A stretch of 31,082 bases of DNA from Lachnospiraceae bacterium UBA1718 (GTDB lineage Bacteria; Bacillota; Clostridia; Lachnospirales; Lachnospiraceae). Below, piece by piece: positions 1 to 8,212 of the stretch (position 1 is its first letter; each line of letters opens with the position of its first letter). The DNA lies in contig DCIU01000047.1 of NCBI GenBank assembly GCA_002317245.1, forward strand, positions 6,836 through 37,917, given 5' to 3'. Both the position numbers and the translations under genes were made by a program. The notes under the pieces are model-generated. The model had not been told where the DNA came from. It was given only the letters and a program-made list of their open reading frames with translations, and searched no databases.

Positions 1-264
1 GTATACCGAACAGGTGGTGACGAATTCATGGCAATTCTTTTCTGCAACGACAATATGGCACAGTCTATTGAAGAACATTTTATGAGCATTGCTAAGGACT
101 TCATATACGAGGGGCATAAGAAGGTCTCAATAGCATGCGGTTTTGCACTCTGGAATCAGAACAAGGTGCTTGATTTCTTCGAACTGGAGAAGTTAGCTGA
201 TGTGAAGATGTACCAGAACAAGCGCGAGTACTATGTCGCAAATGGCAAGGATAGAAGAAAATAA
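1..264 (+). CDS. GGDEF-domain diguanylate cyclase, C-terminal fragment (5' end outside window)
   Basis: Reading frame 1 is open from the first base and starts VYRTGGDEFMAIL, which contains the GGDEF active-site loop of diguanylate cyclases, the enzymes that make cyclic di-GMP from two GTP. The tail ADVKMYQNKREYY matches the usual C-terminal helix of the domain (ADxAMYxAKxxGRN). The ATG at 28 lies inside the GGDEF motif (the Met after DEF), so it is not the gene start; the true start lies upstream of the window. The signature loop is intact, so the domain is probably catalytic, but the N-terminal sensor cannot be seen. The gene is followed by an intrinsic terminator near 369-396 and is transcribed towards the CIS-linked genes, so a link through c-di-GMP is possible but unproven. 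Confidence 0.9.
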   Translation, partial: VYRTGGDEFMAILFCNDNMAQSIEEHFMSIAKDFIYEGHKKVSIACGFALWNQNKVLDFFELEKLADVKMYQNKREYYVANGKDRRK

Positions 265-465
265 TGCTAAAGTATCCTGCTATACCTTCCGATATAGTAT
301 ATGTAATATATTAATATCAATAGTGCGAAACGGATTTCGGCTTAATTTCTCAAGGATGGAGAACTATTGGTACAGGTTTATTACCTGTACCTTTTTATTC
401 ATTTGTCTGTTCAGACACTAATCCCTAATCCGTTTTACAATTGATACTATGCATGAGGTTTGATT
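265..465. other. Intergenic leader with hairpins and a 14-bp palindrome
   Basis: This 201-bp stretch has no convincing gene. It is AT-rich around 290-322, then holds a short hairpin (CGAAA 326-330 / TTTCG 335-339), the terminator at 369-396, and a perfect inverted repeat TGTCTG-TT-CAGACA at 404-417 between that terminator and the next gene. The palindrome is placed and sized like an operator. No clear -35/-10 pair was found for the gene at 466. The hairpin-plus-terminator arrangement could be simply the end of the GGDEF transcript, a small RNA, or an attenuating leader; I do not recognise a known riboswitch class in it. Confidence 0.4.
369..396 (+). terminator. Intrinsic terminator after the GGDEF gene
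   Basis: A perfect 9-bp stem, GGTACAGGT (369-377) with ACCTGTACC (383-391), encloses a 5-nt loop and is followed immediately by TTTTT. It should end the diguanylate cyclase transcript, or work as an attenuator if a promoter lies between 265 and 320. Confidence 0.8.
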
Positions 466-1455
466 ATGAGGGCGAACGCTATTAATTTATGCATTCAGAA
501 TGTTTACAAGACCAATCCTCTGTATTCTGGTAAAAGTGCGGCGATTCCGACTAAGACTGCGGATAATGTGAAGAAGGATGCAGCTGAGGTTAAGAAGATT
601 TTCCGTGAGATGAAGAACAATGACTACACCACGGCGAATCAACGGACCAGCTCATCCCACATAGATAGTATTCAGCAGTACAGTCAGGTAATCAGAACTG
701 GCAGACAGAAGACACAGTCTACATCAAACAGTCTGAAGAAACTGAAATATCAGTTCAAGAATATATCGTCGAAGATTCTGCGTAGCAAGACTTCGGCAGC
801 AGCCAGACAGGTTGTGGGCCAGGCCAAGCGTGAGATACTTCGCCTTAAGCGAGCGAAGATGAACAGTGATGCTGATACTGAAGAGTTAGAAGCAGCGATT
901 ACACATGCCAAGGCTATGGAGAGAGTGGCCAAGAAGAAGGTCAAGCATCTTGAGGAAGAAGAGATGGCTAAGGCCACTGGAGGCCCCTGCGCGGACAGAG
1001 TGGTAGAAGAGGAACTTAAGAAAAAAGAAGATGCAACTGAGGATATGGAAGACCTGGAGGCCTTAGATGAATTCGAGGATGAGTATCAGGAAGATATTAC
1101 TTATGACGAGATGATAGACTTGGAAGGTATTGACATATCCGAATTGCTAGAGAATCTTGAGTCGATACTGTCTGACATGGAAGACCTTGGCGGCGATACA
1201 TTGGAAGAAATTATGAGTGGCCTTGAAGATCTGATGTCTGAAATGGCGGACTCTATGAATGAGCTTCTTGAGGATATGGGCTTCGGAGAGATGTCAGACG
1301 ATCTTAGGGCAATTAAGGGCGATATGGACCCTGCAGACCTTAAGATGATGAAGATTAAGCACCGCAACAAGGAGATGAAGGAGATTGTCAAGGCAGATGC
1401 AGATTATCTGAAGACGGTTTTTCAACAATTTCCTGTGATTGATATAACAGTATAA
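466..1455 (+). CDS. Hypothetical coiled-coil protein with basic middle and strongly acidic C-terminal half
   Basis: A soluble protein of about 329 aa with no signal peptide or membrane segment. ATG 466 is preferred over the in-frame TTG at 460 because TGAGG at 454-458 is correctly spaced for 466. A short N-terminal Ser/Thr-rich region is followed by a basic helical segment (about residues 90-165, including KKLKYQFKNISSKILRSKTS) and a very acidic stretch (about 180-290) rich in Glu, Asp and Met. The family looks like one I associate loosely with Firmicutes genomes next to DUF6033-type genes, but I cannot name it. It lies 28 bp upstream of the next gene, so the two are probably co-transcribed and may act together. 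Function unknown. Confidence 0.75.
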   Translation: MRANAINLCIQNVYKTNPLYSGKSAAIPTKTADNVKKDAAEVKKIFREMKNNDYTTANQRTSSSHIDSIQQYSQVIRTGRQKTQSTSNSLKKLKYQFKNISSKILRSKTSAAARQVVGQAKREILRLKRAKMNSDADTEELEAAITHAKAMERVAKKKVKHLEEEEMAKATGGPCADRVVEEELKKKEDATEDMEDLEALDEFEDEYQEDITYDEMIDLEGIDISELLENLESILSDMEDLGGDTLEEIMSGLEDLMSEMADSMNELLEDMGFGEMSDDLRAIKGDMDPADLKMMKIKHRNKEMKEIVKADADYLKTVFQQFPVIDITV

Positions 1456-1483
1456 AGAGCAAGAAGAATGGGAGGGAACTATT

Positions 1484-2224
1484 ATGACAAGTGGAATTAC
1501 AGATACAGTTAACGCATTGGTAAATAAGGTAACAAATGATGCAGAGAACGTGCAGAATATAAGAAAGAGTTCAGACTATGGAAGAACTGTTGGAGAGCCT
1601 AAGCTAAGCGATAAGGCAGCAGAATATTATGCTGACCTCAAGAAGAAGTTTGGCAATCTTGACTTTATTCTGGTTAGCAGTGATCAGAAGGAAAATGCCA
1701 AGGCTATGGCAAGCTCCTTCGCTAATCCATATAAGATGGTAGTGCTTATTGACGAAGAGAAAATTGAGAGAATGGCTACAGATGAAAGCTTCCGTAATAA
1801 GTATGAAGCTCTGATTGCTAATTCGGCATCAGGATTAAGTCAGCTTAAGAGTCAGATGGACAGCTCCGCTGCTTCTAACATCGTGGGCTACGGCCTTCAG
1901 GTGGAAGATGATGGTACTACAAGCTTCTTCGCTGTTCTTAGGAAGTCCAGCGAGGCTCAGAAGGAGCGAATCGAGAAGAAGCATGAGGAGAATGTAGAAG
2001 CTAGAAAGGCTGAGAAGAAGAAGGAAGCCAAAGAAGCTGCTGAGGAGAGAATAGAGGCTAACAGGGAAGAGGTTCTGGGCGAAGAAGATGTAGATATTAT
2101 CATGGCTTCCAGCATAGAAGAACTGACAAAAAAGATTGATGATTATAATCAGAATGCCAGAATGAATTCGGTTATGACTGATGCTGAGAAGATGGTTGGA
2201 CAGCATATAGACTTTAGCTGCTAA
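1484..2224 (+). CDS. DUF6033-like protein
   Basis: A 246-aa soluble protein; the ATG is preceded by GGGAGGGAA at a good distance. An N-terminal segment is followed by a compact domain (about residues 40-165) with LSDKAAEYYADLKKKFGNLD, ILVSSDQKE, NPYKMVVLIDEEKIERMA and SDESFRNKYE-like stretches, then a long charged helix (about 160-200, Lys/Glu/Ala-rich) and a short C-terminal helix. From memory this matches the DUF6033 family of Firmicutes, whose function is not known. It is the second gene of a two-gene unit closed by a terminator at 2260-2293. Family assignment is moderately sure; no function is proposed. Confidence 0.8.
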   Translation: MTSGITDTVNALVNKVTNDAENVQNIRKSSDYGRTVGEPKLSDKAAEYYADLKKKFGNLDFILVSSDQKENAKAMASSFANPYKMVVLIDEEKIERMATDESFRNKYEALIANSASGLSQLKSQMDSSAASNIVGYGLQVEDDGTTSFFAVLRKSSEAQKERIEKKHEENVEARKAEKKKEAKEAAEERIEANREEVLGEEDVDIIMASSIEELTKKIDDYNQNARMNSVMTDAEKMVGQHIDFSC

Positions 2225-2259
2225 CCTGGAGCGTAGAATTTTATATAGAATTAAAAATT

Positions 2260-2293
2260 AAGGGCAGGTGAATATATTGTACCTGCCCTTTGT
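2260..2293 (+). terminator. Intrinsic terminator after the DUF6033-like gene
   Basis: A perfect 10-bp stem, AAGGGCAGGT (2260-2269) with ACCTGCCCTT (2281-2290), an 11-nt loop, and a short T-rich tail. It separates the two-gene unit at 466-2224 from the operon that starts at 2450. Confidence 0.75.
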
Positions 2294-2338
2294 TAATATC
2301 CGCTAAATATTGCGAAATTGGTATGTTTTGCTTGTAAT

Positions 2339-2387
2339 TTGACTTTTGTAGTAATACCATATTTATATGGCTTTTTATTAGCCATAT
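2339..2387 (+). promoter_or_regulatory. Candidate promoter/operator region before the GNAT-effector operon
   Basis: TTGACT at 2339-2344 is a near-consensus -35, with AT-rich -10 candidates 18-19 nt downstream (TTATAT 2363-2368 or TATATG 2364-2369). An inverted repeat ATATGGC (2365-2371) / GCCATAT (2381-2387) overlaps or follows the -10, as an operator might. The -10 match is weak, so this is only a candidate. The rest of the 225-bp gap holds the upstream terminator and AT-rich leader. Confidence 0.35.
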
Positions 2388-2449
2388 TACAGATATAGTA
2401 CGTATATATTAGTAAATAAACAAATTTCATAAATGTTATTGGAGGAACT

Positions 2450-3280
2450 ATGAACATAACTAGAATTACAACTGCTAATCACAAGTATTTTGAGCCCTTC
2501 TTCGTAGCAAGCGTTAATGAGTCATACAAGTCAGGTGATGCCATCATTATGTTTGGCTTAGTAGAAGGAAGTATTGCTGTAGGCGCAATTGCGGCCACTT
2601 TTACCGATATGGATATCCAGATATTATCCTTATATGTTGCACCAGATTACAGAAGACAGGGAGGTGGAAGCCTTCTTGTTAATACACTTATGGATCTGAC
2701 AAGGGACTATGTAGTTAATTATTCCATTGACTATCTTCTTAATTCTTCTGACAGTGAAGAACTTGAGGCATTCTTAGCGGCTCAGGGCTTCGAGGAGACA
2801 AGGGGCACAATCAGCGATATGTATTCAATTAAGCTTGGAGATATTGTGGATAACTCAGTATTTAAGAAGGACGACAGCTTCGGCGTGGATTTCGCTTCAC
2901 TTGATGAGCACGAATATGGAAGACTTCAGAAGTATGCTGTCGCAACAGATGCATATATTCCTGAGAAGGGATTAGAAGCAGACGGAGTGGATAAGGACGT
3001 AAGTATTCTCTACAAGAAGGATGATGAGCTTAAGGGCTTCATAGTATTTGAGAAGGTTGCTGAGGATACGCTGCTAGTATCGGGCATTCAGAACGATGGT
3101 GATATGACTGTGCCATCTAACCTTATGAAGAGAGCATTCACAGAGTGCCTTAATAAGTATGGCGCCAATCTTACCCTGTTAGTTGAACCAGTAAATGACG
3201 TGGTTCGTGGCTTTGTTGAGATGATTCCGGCGGCTAAGAACATTGCAAGAAGCAAGACAAAGAGCGGACTATTATTCTAA
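2450..3280 (+). CDS. Tandem GNAT-fold N-acetyltransferase-like protein (1 of 3)
   Basis: A 276-aa protein with an excellent GGAGG site at 2441-2445. The N-terminal half is a GNAT domain: IQILSLYVAPDYRRQGGGS carries the acetyl-CoA pyrophosphate-binding R/Q-x-x-G-x-G/A motif A after the typical beta-4 strand, and AAQGFEE matches the usual C-terminal GF turn. The C-terminal half (about 140-276) has a similar strand-helix order without a clear motif A, so it looks like a degenerate second GNAT domain. The acetyl acceptor is unknown. It is the first gene of the operon and sits 28 bp upstream of the 796-aa protein. Two other genes here (8747, 11533) have the same architecture and also lie beside effector-like genes, suggesting roles as loading adaptor, modifier or protectant. 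That role is inference. Confidence 0.8.
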   Translation: MNITRITTANHKYFEPFFVASVNESYKSGDAIIMFGLVEGSIAVGAIAATFTDMDIQILSLYVAPDYRRQGGGSLLVNTLMDLTRDYVVNYSIDYLLNSSDSEELEAFLAAQGFEETRGTISDMYSIKLGDIVDNSVFKKDDSFGVDFASLDEHEYGRLQKYAVATDAYIPEKGLEADGVDKDVSILYKKDDELKGFIVFEKVAEDTLLVSGIQNDGDMTVPSNLMKRAFTECLNKYGANLTLLVEPVNDVVRGFVEMIPAAKNIARSKTKSGLLF

Positions 3281-3308
3281 AGGCAGATAAGATTATAAGG
3301 AGACTAAT

Positions 3309-5699
3309 ATGGGATATTTAGAAGAAGTGATAAAGGAAAAAAATCTAACAGATAAAGAGATGCGTCTTAAGAAAGAAGAAGCTGATACATTGCTTGAGAA
3401 GAATAACCTGGACAGTATACATACTTTAGACATACATGCTAATAGTACACTGCGCCAGCCCAAGTATGCAGAAGAATTCAACCGAGCTGTCTTAGAGGAT
3501 GCAGGAATGTCCATACAGGAGACCCTGGTTACTGGTTCTGCTGAGGGTGCAGTCCAGGAGACATATGAATATAGAAAACTGTCCAGAAAAGAGAAAAGAG
3601 CAAGAAACAAAGAGCTTGCGGAAATGAAAAAGAAGAATAATCTCTACACTATAGACGGAATAAACCTGGCAACAGATTGTAGAAATGCACGCACTTTGAA
3701 GACTAATTCAGTAAATGCTTTCAACTTTGAGTTCGACGAAAGGCTTGAGCCTGATGATTTCCCAGTGGCATATGTTCTTTGCAAGGGCTATAAGGTCAAG
3801 AAAAATGGCGCTCCAGATTCAGAGGCAGATGCCATTACTCAGCGTGAAGATAATCAAAGGCTACATGATTACTTCAGAGGTAGCAAAGAAGAAAAAGAAA
3901 GAGTATTAGATGGGCTTGTAGAGGAACTCCTTGCCGTGAAGATGGATGAGAAGATGGCTAACAGATCCTATGTGATAGCACATGGAGCTGAACTTGAAGA
4001 AATGTGTACAAAGTTCCTGTATCTAAGTCAAATCATGAACGATAATAGGGAGTATTTCGATAATCTCCCAGAGAGCAAAAGGACATTATTAGATATACAG
4101 GAAAAAACTGCCTTAGCAATAAACATTTTCAGGGAAAAAGTGTGCAGTTCACTTGGCGTATCTTTCCGAAGAGGCGGGTATCGTGACCATTTCACCAAAG
4201 AAAATCAGGCGGATATAGGAACAATGGAAAAAAATCTCTCTATTGGAAAAATCAGGGAGATGCGCATAGACAAGGCCAGATGTATCGAGGCTAATACCAT
4301 TGGTGATAAGAAGGTTGAAGTTGGCCTGTTCTTAGCTAGACATGATGCGGGCAATGATAGCATTACCGCAAATGGATACAGAGCCAAGAAGGCAATAGAC
4401 GGACTTAAGGAAAGAAGAGCTAATGCCATCACACCGGAAGTGGTTGAGAGAGCTAAGGCAAAGGGCATCGACCCCGCAATACTGCTTGCTTATGTTAAGG
4501 GACATGAAGTTGATGGAGAGGGATTAGTTAAGGTAGGTAAGAGAGATGCTCATGACAAGGAATGGGATACTAAATTCATTAATTCCTACATTGATTCGGA
4601 GAATGTGGACAGATACCTGCTTGTTGAAAATATCCTTAAAGACTTCAAGAGAGAAAAATTCTTAATGACTTCAAGGTTATTTACTGAAGAAGAGATTTCA
4701 GACTATCCAATGACTTATGCGGTAGTAGCCGAGAGGTGCGCTGTTCTGGATAAAATCATTAAGGATCCGGCTAATAAGGTCTACTTCGATAATATGGATA
4801 CTGGTGCTTATGATGAATTGGTACGTGGACTTCTCCCAAGGGCCCAGTATATATACCAATACATTGATGCAGTATTCAAAAAGAATGGCTACAATCTTGC
4901 GACTGGCAATTACCTGACACAGGAGGAGAGCGTAGGCATTGTAGGAGTTAGTAAGCTTGATATTATGACTGCAAAGATGAATTATGATAGAAGTATTCAA
5001 AAGTCATATAACAGGCAGGCAGAATCAAAACAATTTAACGAAAAGCTAACACATAGAGAGAACAAAACAGAACTGAGGAACAGATATTATAAGCTGGCTG
5101 CAATGGATAGTGATTCGCTTACTCTGGAAAATAAAGAGCTTGTTGACACCGTAATTAATGGTTACAGGGGGCTAAAGGATGCAAACGGGACAGTAGAGGA
5201 AATGATTCTGGCAGAGCTTCTGAAAAAAACAATTAGTGAGAAGTCAATAATTGAGCTGTTGGATACTAAGGATTCTGCTGAATTCTTCTCTAAGATTGAA
5301 AAAGTAATTGCTGACAATCCTAAGCTGCGTGAACTTACAGGCAGGGTATTAAATAACAAAGAACTGGATAAGAAAGCCAAGGATAATTTCATGGTATTCC
5401 TATATAATAGAGTTATTGGTAACCTTGTTATCAGGAAGTCAACTCAGTTCAAGGATGACGAAGCTATTAGACTTAGAATGGACGCTAGAAATATGAAACT
5501 AAGCGACCATCAGATAGACGAACAGGCTGGGAAGAATTCGAGACATGATACTCAGAGATCTCTATGGTATAAGGCCATTCAAATTCTTGGCTTTGTTACT
5601 AACGGTAAAGTGGAATCCCTTTCTCCTGTCGACAAAGAACTGGTGGAAAACTATCTTAAGATGATTGACAGCCTGAAAGAGGACACGATTAAGGAGTAG
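3309..5699 (+). CDS. Large uncharacterised soluble, helix-rich protein; candidate CIS cargo
   Basis: A 796-aa protein with AAGGAG at 3297-3302, 6 nt before ATG. It is highly charged and predicted mostly helical, with no signal peptide or membrane segment. The first ~110 residues are Lys/Glu-rich (including RKLSRKEKRARNKELAEMKK), followed by a mixed region near residues 115-165 (DFPVAYVLCKGYKVKKNG) and long helical stretches to the end. I recognise no catalytic motif or family. It lies between a GNAT-like gene and the 826-aa gene, whose GTG start follows its stop by 5 nt, so the two large proteins are very probably co-translated and may work as a pair. Size, solubility and position next to a CIS operon make it a cargo candidate, but structure prediction would be needed to say more. 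Confidence 0.8.
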   Translation: MGYLEEVIKEKNLTDKEMRLKKEEADTLLEKNNLDSIHTLDIHANSTLRQPKYAEEFNRAVLEDAGMSIQETLVTGSAEGAVQETYEYRKLSRKEKRARNKELAEMKKKNNLYTIDGINLATDCRNARTLKTNSVNAFNFEFDERLEPDDFPVAYVLCKGYKVKKNGAPDSEADAITQREDNQRLHDYFRGSKEEKERVLDGLVEELLAVKMDEKMANRSYVIAHGAELEEMCTKFLYLSQIMNDNREYFDNLPESKRTLLDIQEKTALAINIFREKVCSSLGVSFRRGGYRDHFTKENQADIGTMEKNLSIGKIREMRIDKARCIEANTIGDKKVEVGLFLARHDAGNDSITANGYRAKKAIDGLKERRANAITPEVVERAKAKGIDPAILLAYVKGHEVDGEGLVKVGKRDAHDKEWDTKFINSYIDSENVDRYLLVENILKDFKREKFLMTSRLFTEEEISDYPMTYAVVAERCAVLDKIIKDPANKVYFDNMDTGAYDELVRGLLPRAQYIYQYIDAVFKKNGYNLATGNYLTQEESVGIVGVSKLDIMTAKMNYDRSIQKSYNRQAESKQFNEKLTHRENKTELRNRYYKLAAMDSDSLTLENKELVDTVINGYRGLKDANGTVEEMILAELLKKTISEKSIIELLDTKDSAEFFSKIEKVIADNPKLRELTGRVLNNKELDKKAKDNFMVFLYNRVIGNLVIRKSTQFKDDEAIRLRMDARNMKLSDHQIDEQAGKNSRHDTQRSLWYKAIQILGFVTNGKVESLSPVDKELVENYLKMIDSLKEDTIKE

Positions 5700-5704
5700 T
5701 AGAA

Positions 5705-8185
5705 GTGCATCACGGTGAAATTAATAGACAAGAAGAATTAAATAGGCCATTACTTGAAGGATACAGGTTCCAATATCGTGAGAATTATGTACAACCAGGT
5801 GATCCGGTTATTGTGGACAAGGAGATGGTCAGGGCCCGCAGAAATAATTATGCTGATCAGGCCATGGTGCATAGGAACAGACTCGACCAATTGAAAAAGG
5901 ATATAATGCAGCAGAAGACTGATGAGAAAAATGCGCTTATAGCCATTGACCAGACGGGAATGAAGGCTATGCATCCTGAGGAGGCTGACCTGGCAATTGA
6001 GGACATTCGAAAGGACAACCTGAAAAAACAGCTGGCTGAATCCTATATTGCCCTTCAGAGAGAACTTGACACCCAATATAGTGATAGTGAGCCTGTCTCC
6101 GAAGAGGAATGGAAAAATAGACAACATATTAAGTTCAGAGCTTATAAGGAAATCTTCGAACAGTATGCCGGTGTGTCAGAAGAAAAGAATGAAGCTGATA
6201 TGCGGGTGCTTGAAAGATATGAGAAAATGCTGGCTAACTTTGCAGCCCAGTTCCAGGTGGATGCAAAAGAGCAGGGAGTATATGAAAGAGCCGATGAGGA
6301 TGACTATGTAACCCAGGGACTTGCTGCAACTGATGCCTTGTTAATCAGAAAGTTCAATGAAGGGGATAATGCCGAGAACCTGTCACTAATATATCATCTG
6401 GTTAATCGCCCTCCTATGGAACGTCTCTTCATATATGGATTAATTGAAAGAGATCTTACAGGCGGAATGGATATGTCTGATGTATTATCTATTACAAGTT
6501 CCTATATACCTAGTCCGTCAAAAATTCTTGAGAAGCTAACGCCTAACCGATTCTTGTCATTCTTTGGAAAGAATCTGTACACTAAGAAAATAATGCAGGC
6601 TATTAGCCTCTGCGAAAAGTCTAAGAGCGCACTGGGTCTTATTGGGGATACCCAGGCTATTCTTAGTAATAATACACAATATGAGAATGAGGATAAGTAT
6701 CAGGAAGCACTTGAGAAAAATGAGCCGGCAGCTATTATAAGAGAACGTGCCTTATACTTCACTGAATGTCTAAAATATTCCAGTGAGATTCAAATACTGG
6801 CTCGCAACAAAACGCCAGAGAACTCGATAAAGATAGAAAACTATAGAAAGATTATCTTACATGATTTTGTCAAGGTGATTGAACTTGATAACAGTCTTCC
6901 TGACAACTTGCAGGCAGGCGATATTGATGCTGAAGCTTATGAGGCTCCTGTTAAGGATGAGAAGGCCAAGGCGAAGAAGGCTAAAGAAGCTGGCAAACGC
7001 TTACTTAAGGCTACACCTGGGATGATAAATCTTGCTAATAATGTTGCAAGGCAGCCATTTAATATTATTGGCTCCATGGGTTCTGCAATTGGAACGGTTG
7101 CCAAAGATCCAGCGGCTGCAATGAATAAAAAGTGGAATCTTCCAGCGGAGGTTATAGCTTCAATTAAGGAGGCAGGAGGAAGCGATAAATTAAACGCCAT
7201 TGCCGATGCAGCCAAGGCGATTAAGCCGGTTCTTAATACGTTTAATGTTATTGGCACTTCCCTCTCGGGAATTCTCTTCGTACTGTCTGGAATCGACTAT
7301 ATCAAAGGCTTTATGACTATGACTGCCGCTGACAGAGTGGTGGGGGGTATAGACTTACTCAACTCATCTTTTGGAGTCGGAAACAGCCTTAATACTGTCT
7401 GCAAGGGCTTCGAAGCGGGTTGTGCCTCTGCAGAGGGAATAGTCGGTGGTTGTTTATCTCTTACCATAGGAACCATTAATGCCGGAATCGGAAGCTATCA
7501 GCTTATTGACAATCATTTCGTCAGGGAGAAAAAGCTGGAGACTGCAAAGCAGGGCCTAAAAAAAGAAACTACCAGATTAACGAAATTTTACGCCGACGAA
7601 GGAGAAGAGAGAGCTGAAGAACTACTTCACGACAAAAAACGTTTTGATAAGAACATAGCCCTGTTGTCTGAAAAGAAGATTGATAGGAGAGACAGTTCGG
7701 CAGCTAATAAGCTGGTTATTGCTGGCCTTTCACTAGGGGCAGGAATAATTGCTCTTGCCGGAGGACCCGTCATTGCCGCACTTCTTGGACTGTCGGCAGT
7801 AGGTGCCGGAATATATGGCATGGCTACCAGCATAATGGATAAGAAGATGGCCATGAGGGAAGTCATTGATGACTACCTGGAGATAAATGATTCGATTAAT
7901 GCCTGGGTAAGACGACATAATGTTGCTCACGACAGTAAGCAGGCCTATGAATACAGAGAGAGAGTCAGAAGAGACAGAATACAGAGTCAGGGCTTCTCAA
8001 ATGAGAAGGCATTCTTCTCCCATATTATGATGGGACATGCGATTAGGATTCATGATAGAATATTCGGCAGTAGAATGAAGGATGCAATTACTTACGATAA
8101 TCTGGCTAAATCAATGGGTATTAAGATTGACCTCCACAAGGGATATCCTACGGTTGAGATGATTCATTCTAAGCTTACGTCTTAA
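5705..8185 (+). CDS. Large protein with C-terminal membrane-inserting segments; candidate effector
   Basis: An 826-aa protein starting at GTG 5705; AAGGAG at 5691-5696 overlaps the end of the preceding gene and gives an 8-nt spacer. Residues 1-430 are charged and helical, followed by a Lys/Ala-rich hinge (about 417-435). The C-terminal half holds several Gly/Ala-rich hydrophobic stretches: about 509-533 (FNVIGTSLSGILFVLSGIDY), 555-597 (contains SAEGIVGGCLSLTIGT) and 668-707 (LVIAGLSLGAGIIALAGGPV). There is no signal peptide. Internal hydrophobic helices behind a soluble N-terminal half are seen in secreted toxins that insert into target membranes, so membrane permeabilisation is a reasonable hypothesis. 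It could instead be an inner-membrane protein of the producer. No known family was recognised. Confidence 0.8.
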   Translation: MHHGEINRQEELNRPLLEGYRFQYRENYVQPGDPVIVDKEMVRARRNNYADQAMVHRNRLDQLKKDIMQQKTDEKNALIAIDQTGMKAMHPEEADLAIEDIRKDNLKKQLAESYIALQRELDTQYSDSEPVSEEEWKNRQHIKFRAYKEIFEQYAGVSEEKNEADMRVLERYEKMLANFAAQFQVDAKEQGVYERADEDDYVTQGLAATDALLIRKFNEGDNAENLSLIYHLVNRPPMERLFIYGLIERDLTGGMDMSDVLSITSSYIPSPSKILEKLTPNRFLSFFGKNLYTKKIMQAISLCEKSKSALGLIGDTQAILSNNTQYENEDKYQEALEKNEPAAIIRERALYFTECLKYSSEIQILARNKTPENSIKIENYRKIILHDFVKVIELDNSLPDNLQAGDIDAEAYEAPVKDEKAKAKKAKEAGKRLLKATPGMINLANNVARQPFNIIGSMGSAIGTVAKDPAAAMNKKWNLPAEVIASIKEAGGSDKLNAIADAAKAIKPVLNTFNVIGTSLSGILFVLSGIDYIKGFMTMTAADRVVGGIDLLNSSFGVGNSLNTVCKGFEAGCASAEGIVGGCLSLTIGTINAGIGSYQLIDNHFVREKKLETAKQGLKKETTRLTKFYADEGEERAEELLHDKKRFDKNIALLSEKKIDRRDSSAANKLVIAGLSLGAGIIALAGGPVIAALLGLSAVGAGIYGMATSIMDKKMAMREVIDDYLEINDSINAWVRRHNVAHDSKQAYEYRERVRRDRIQSQGFSNEKAFFSHIMMGHAIRIHDRIFGSRMKDAITYDNLAKSMGIKIDLHKGYPTVEMIHSKLTS

Positions 8186-8212
8186 TAAGGCAAATAATGG
8201 AGAGAGAATACA

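Noticed and set aside
290..396. Riboswitch in the leader before 466
   Set aside because: I compared it with what I recall of c-di-GMP, preQ1 and fluoride riboswitch core motifs and saw none of their conserved bases; only generic hairpins remain.
233..421. 62-aa ORF on the + strand overlapping the end of the GGDEF gene
   Set aside because: It overlaps the GGDEF C-terminus, runs through the terminator hairpin, has no ribosome binding site and shows no protein-like composition.
1835..2206. 123-aa ORF on the - strand with hydrophobic composition
   Set aside because: It lies wholly within the DUF6033-like gene, and its Leu/Ser-rich sequence is what the reverse of Lys/Glu-rich coding DNA gives.
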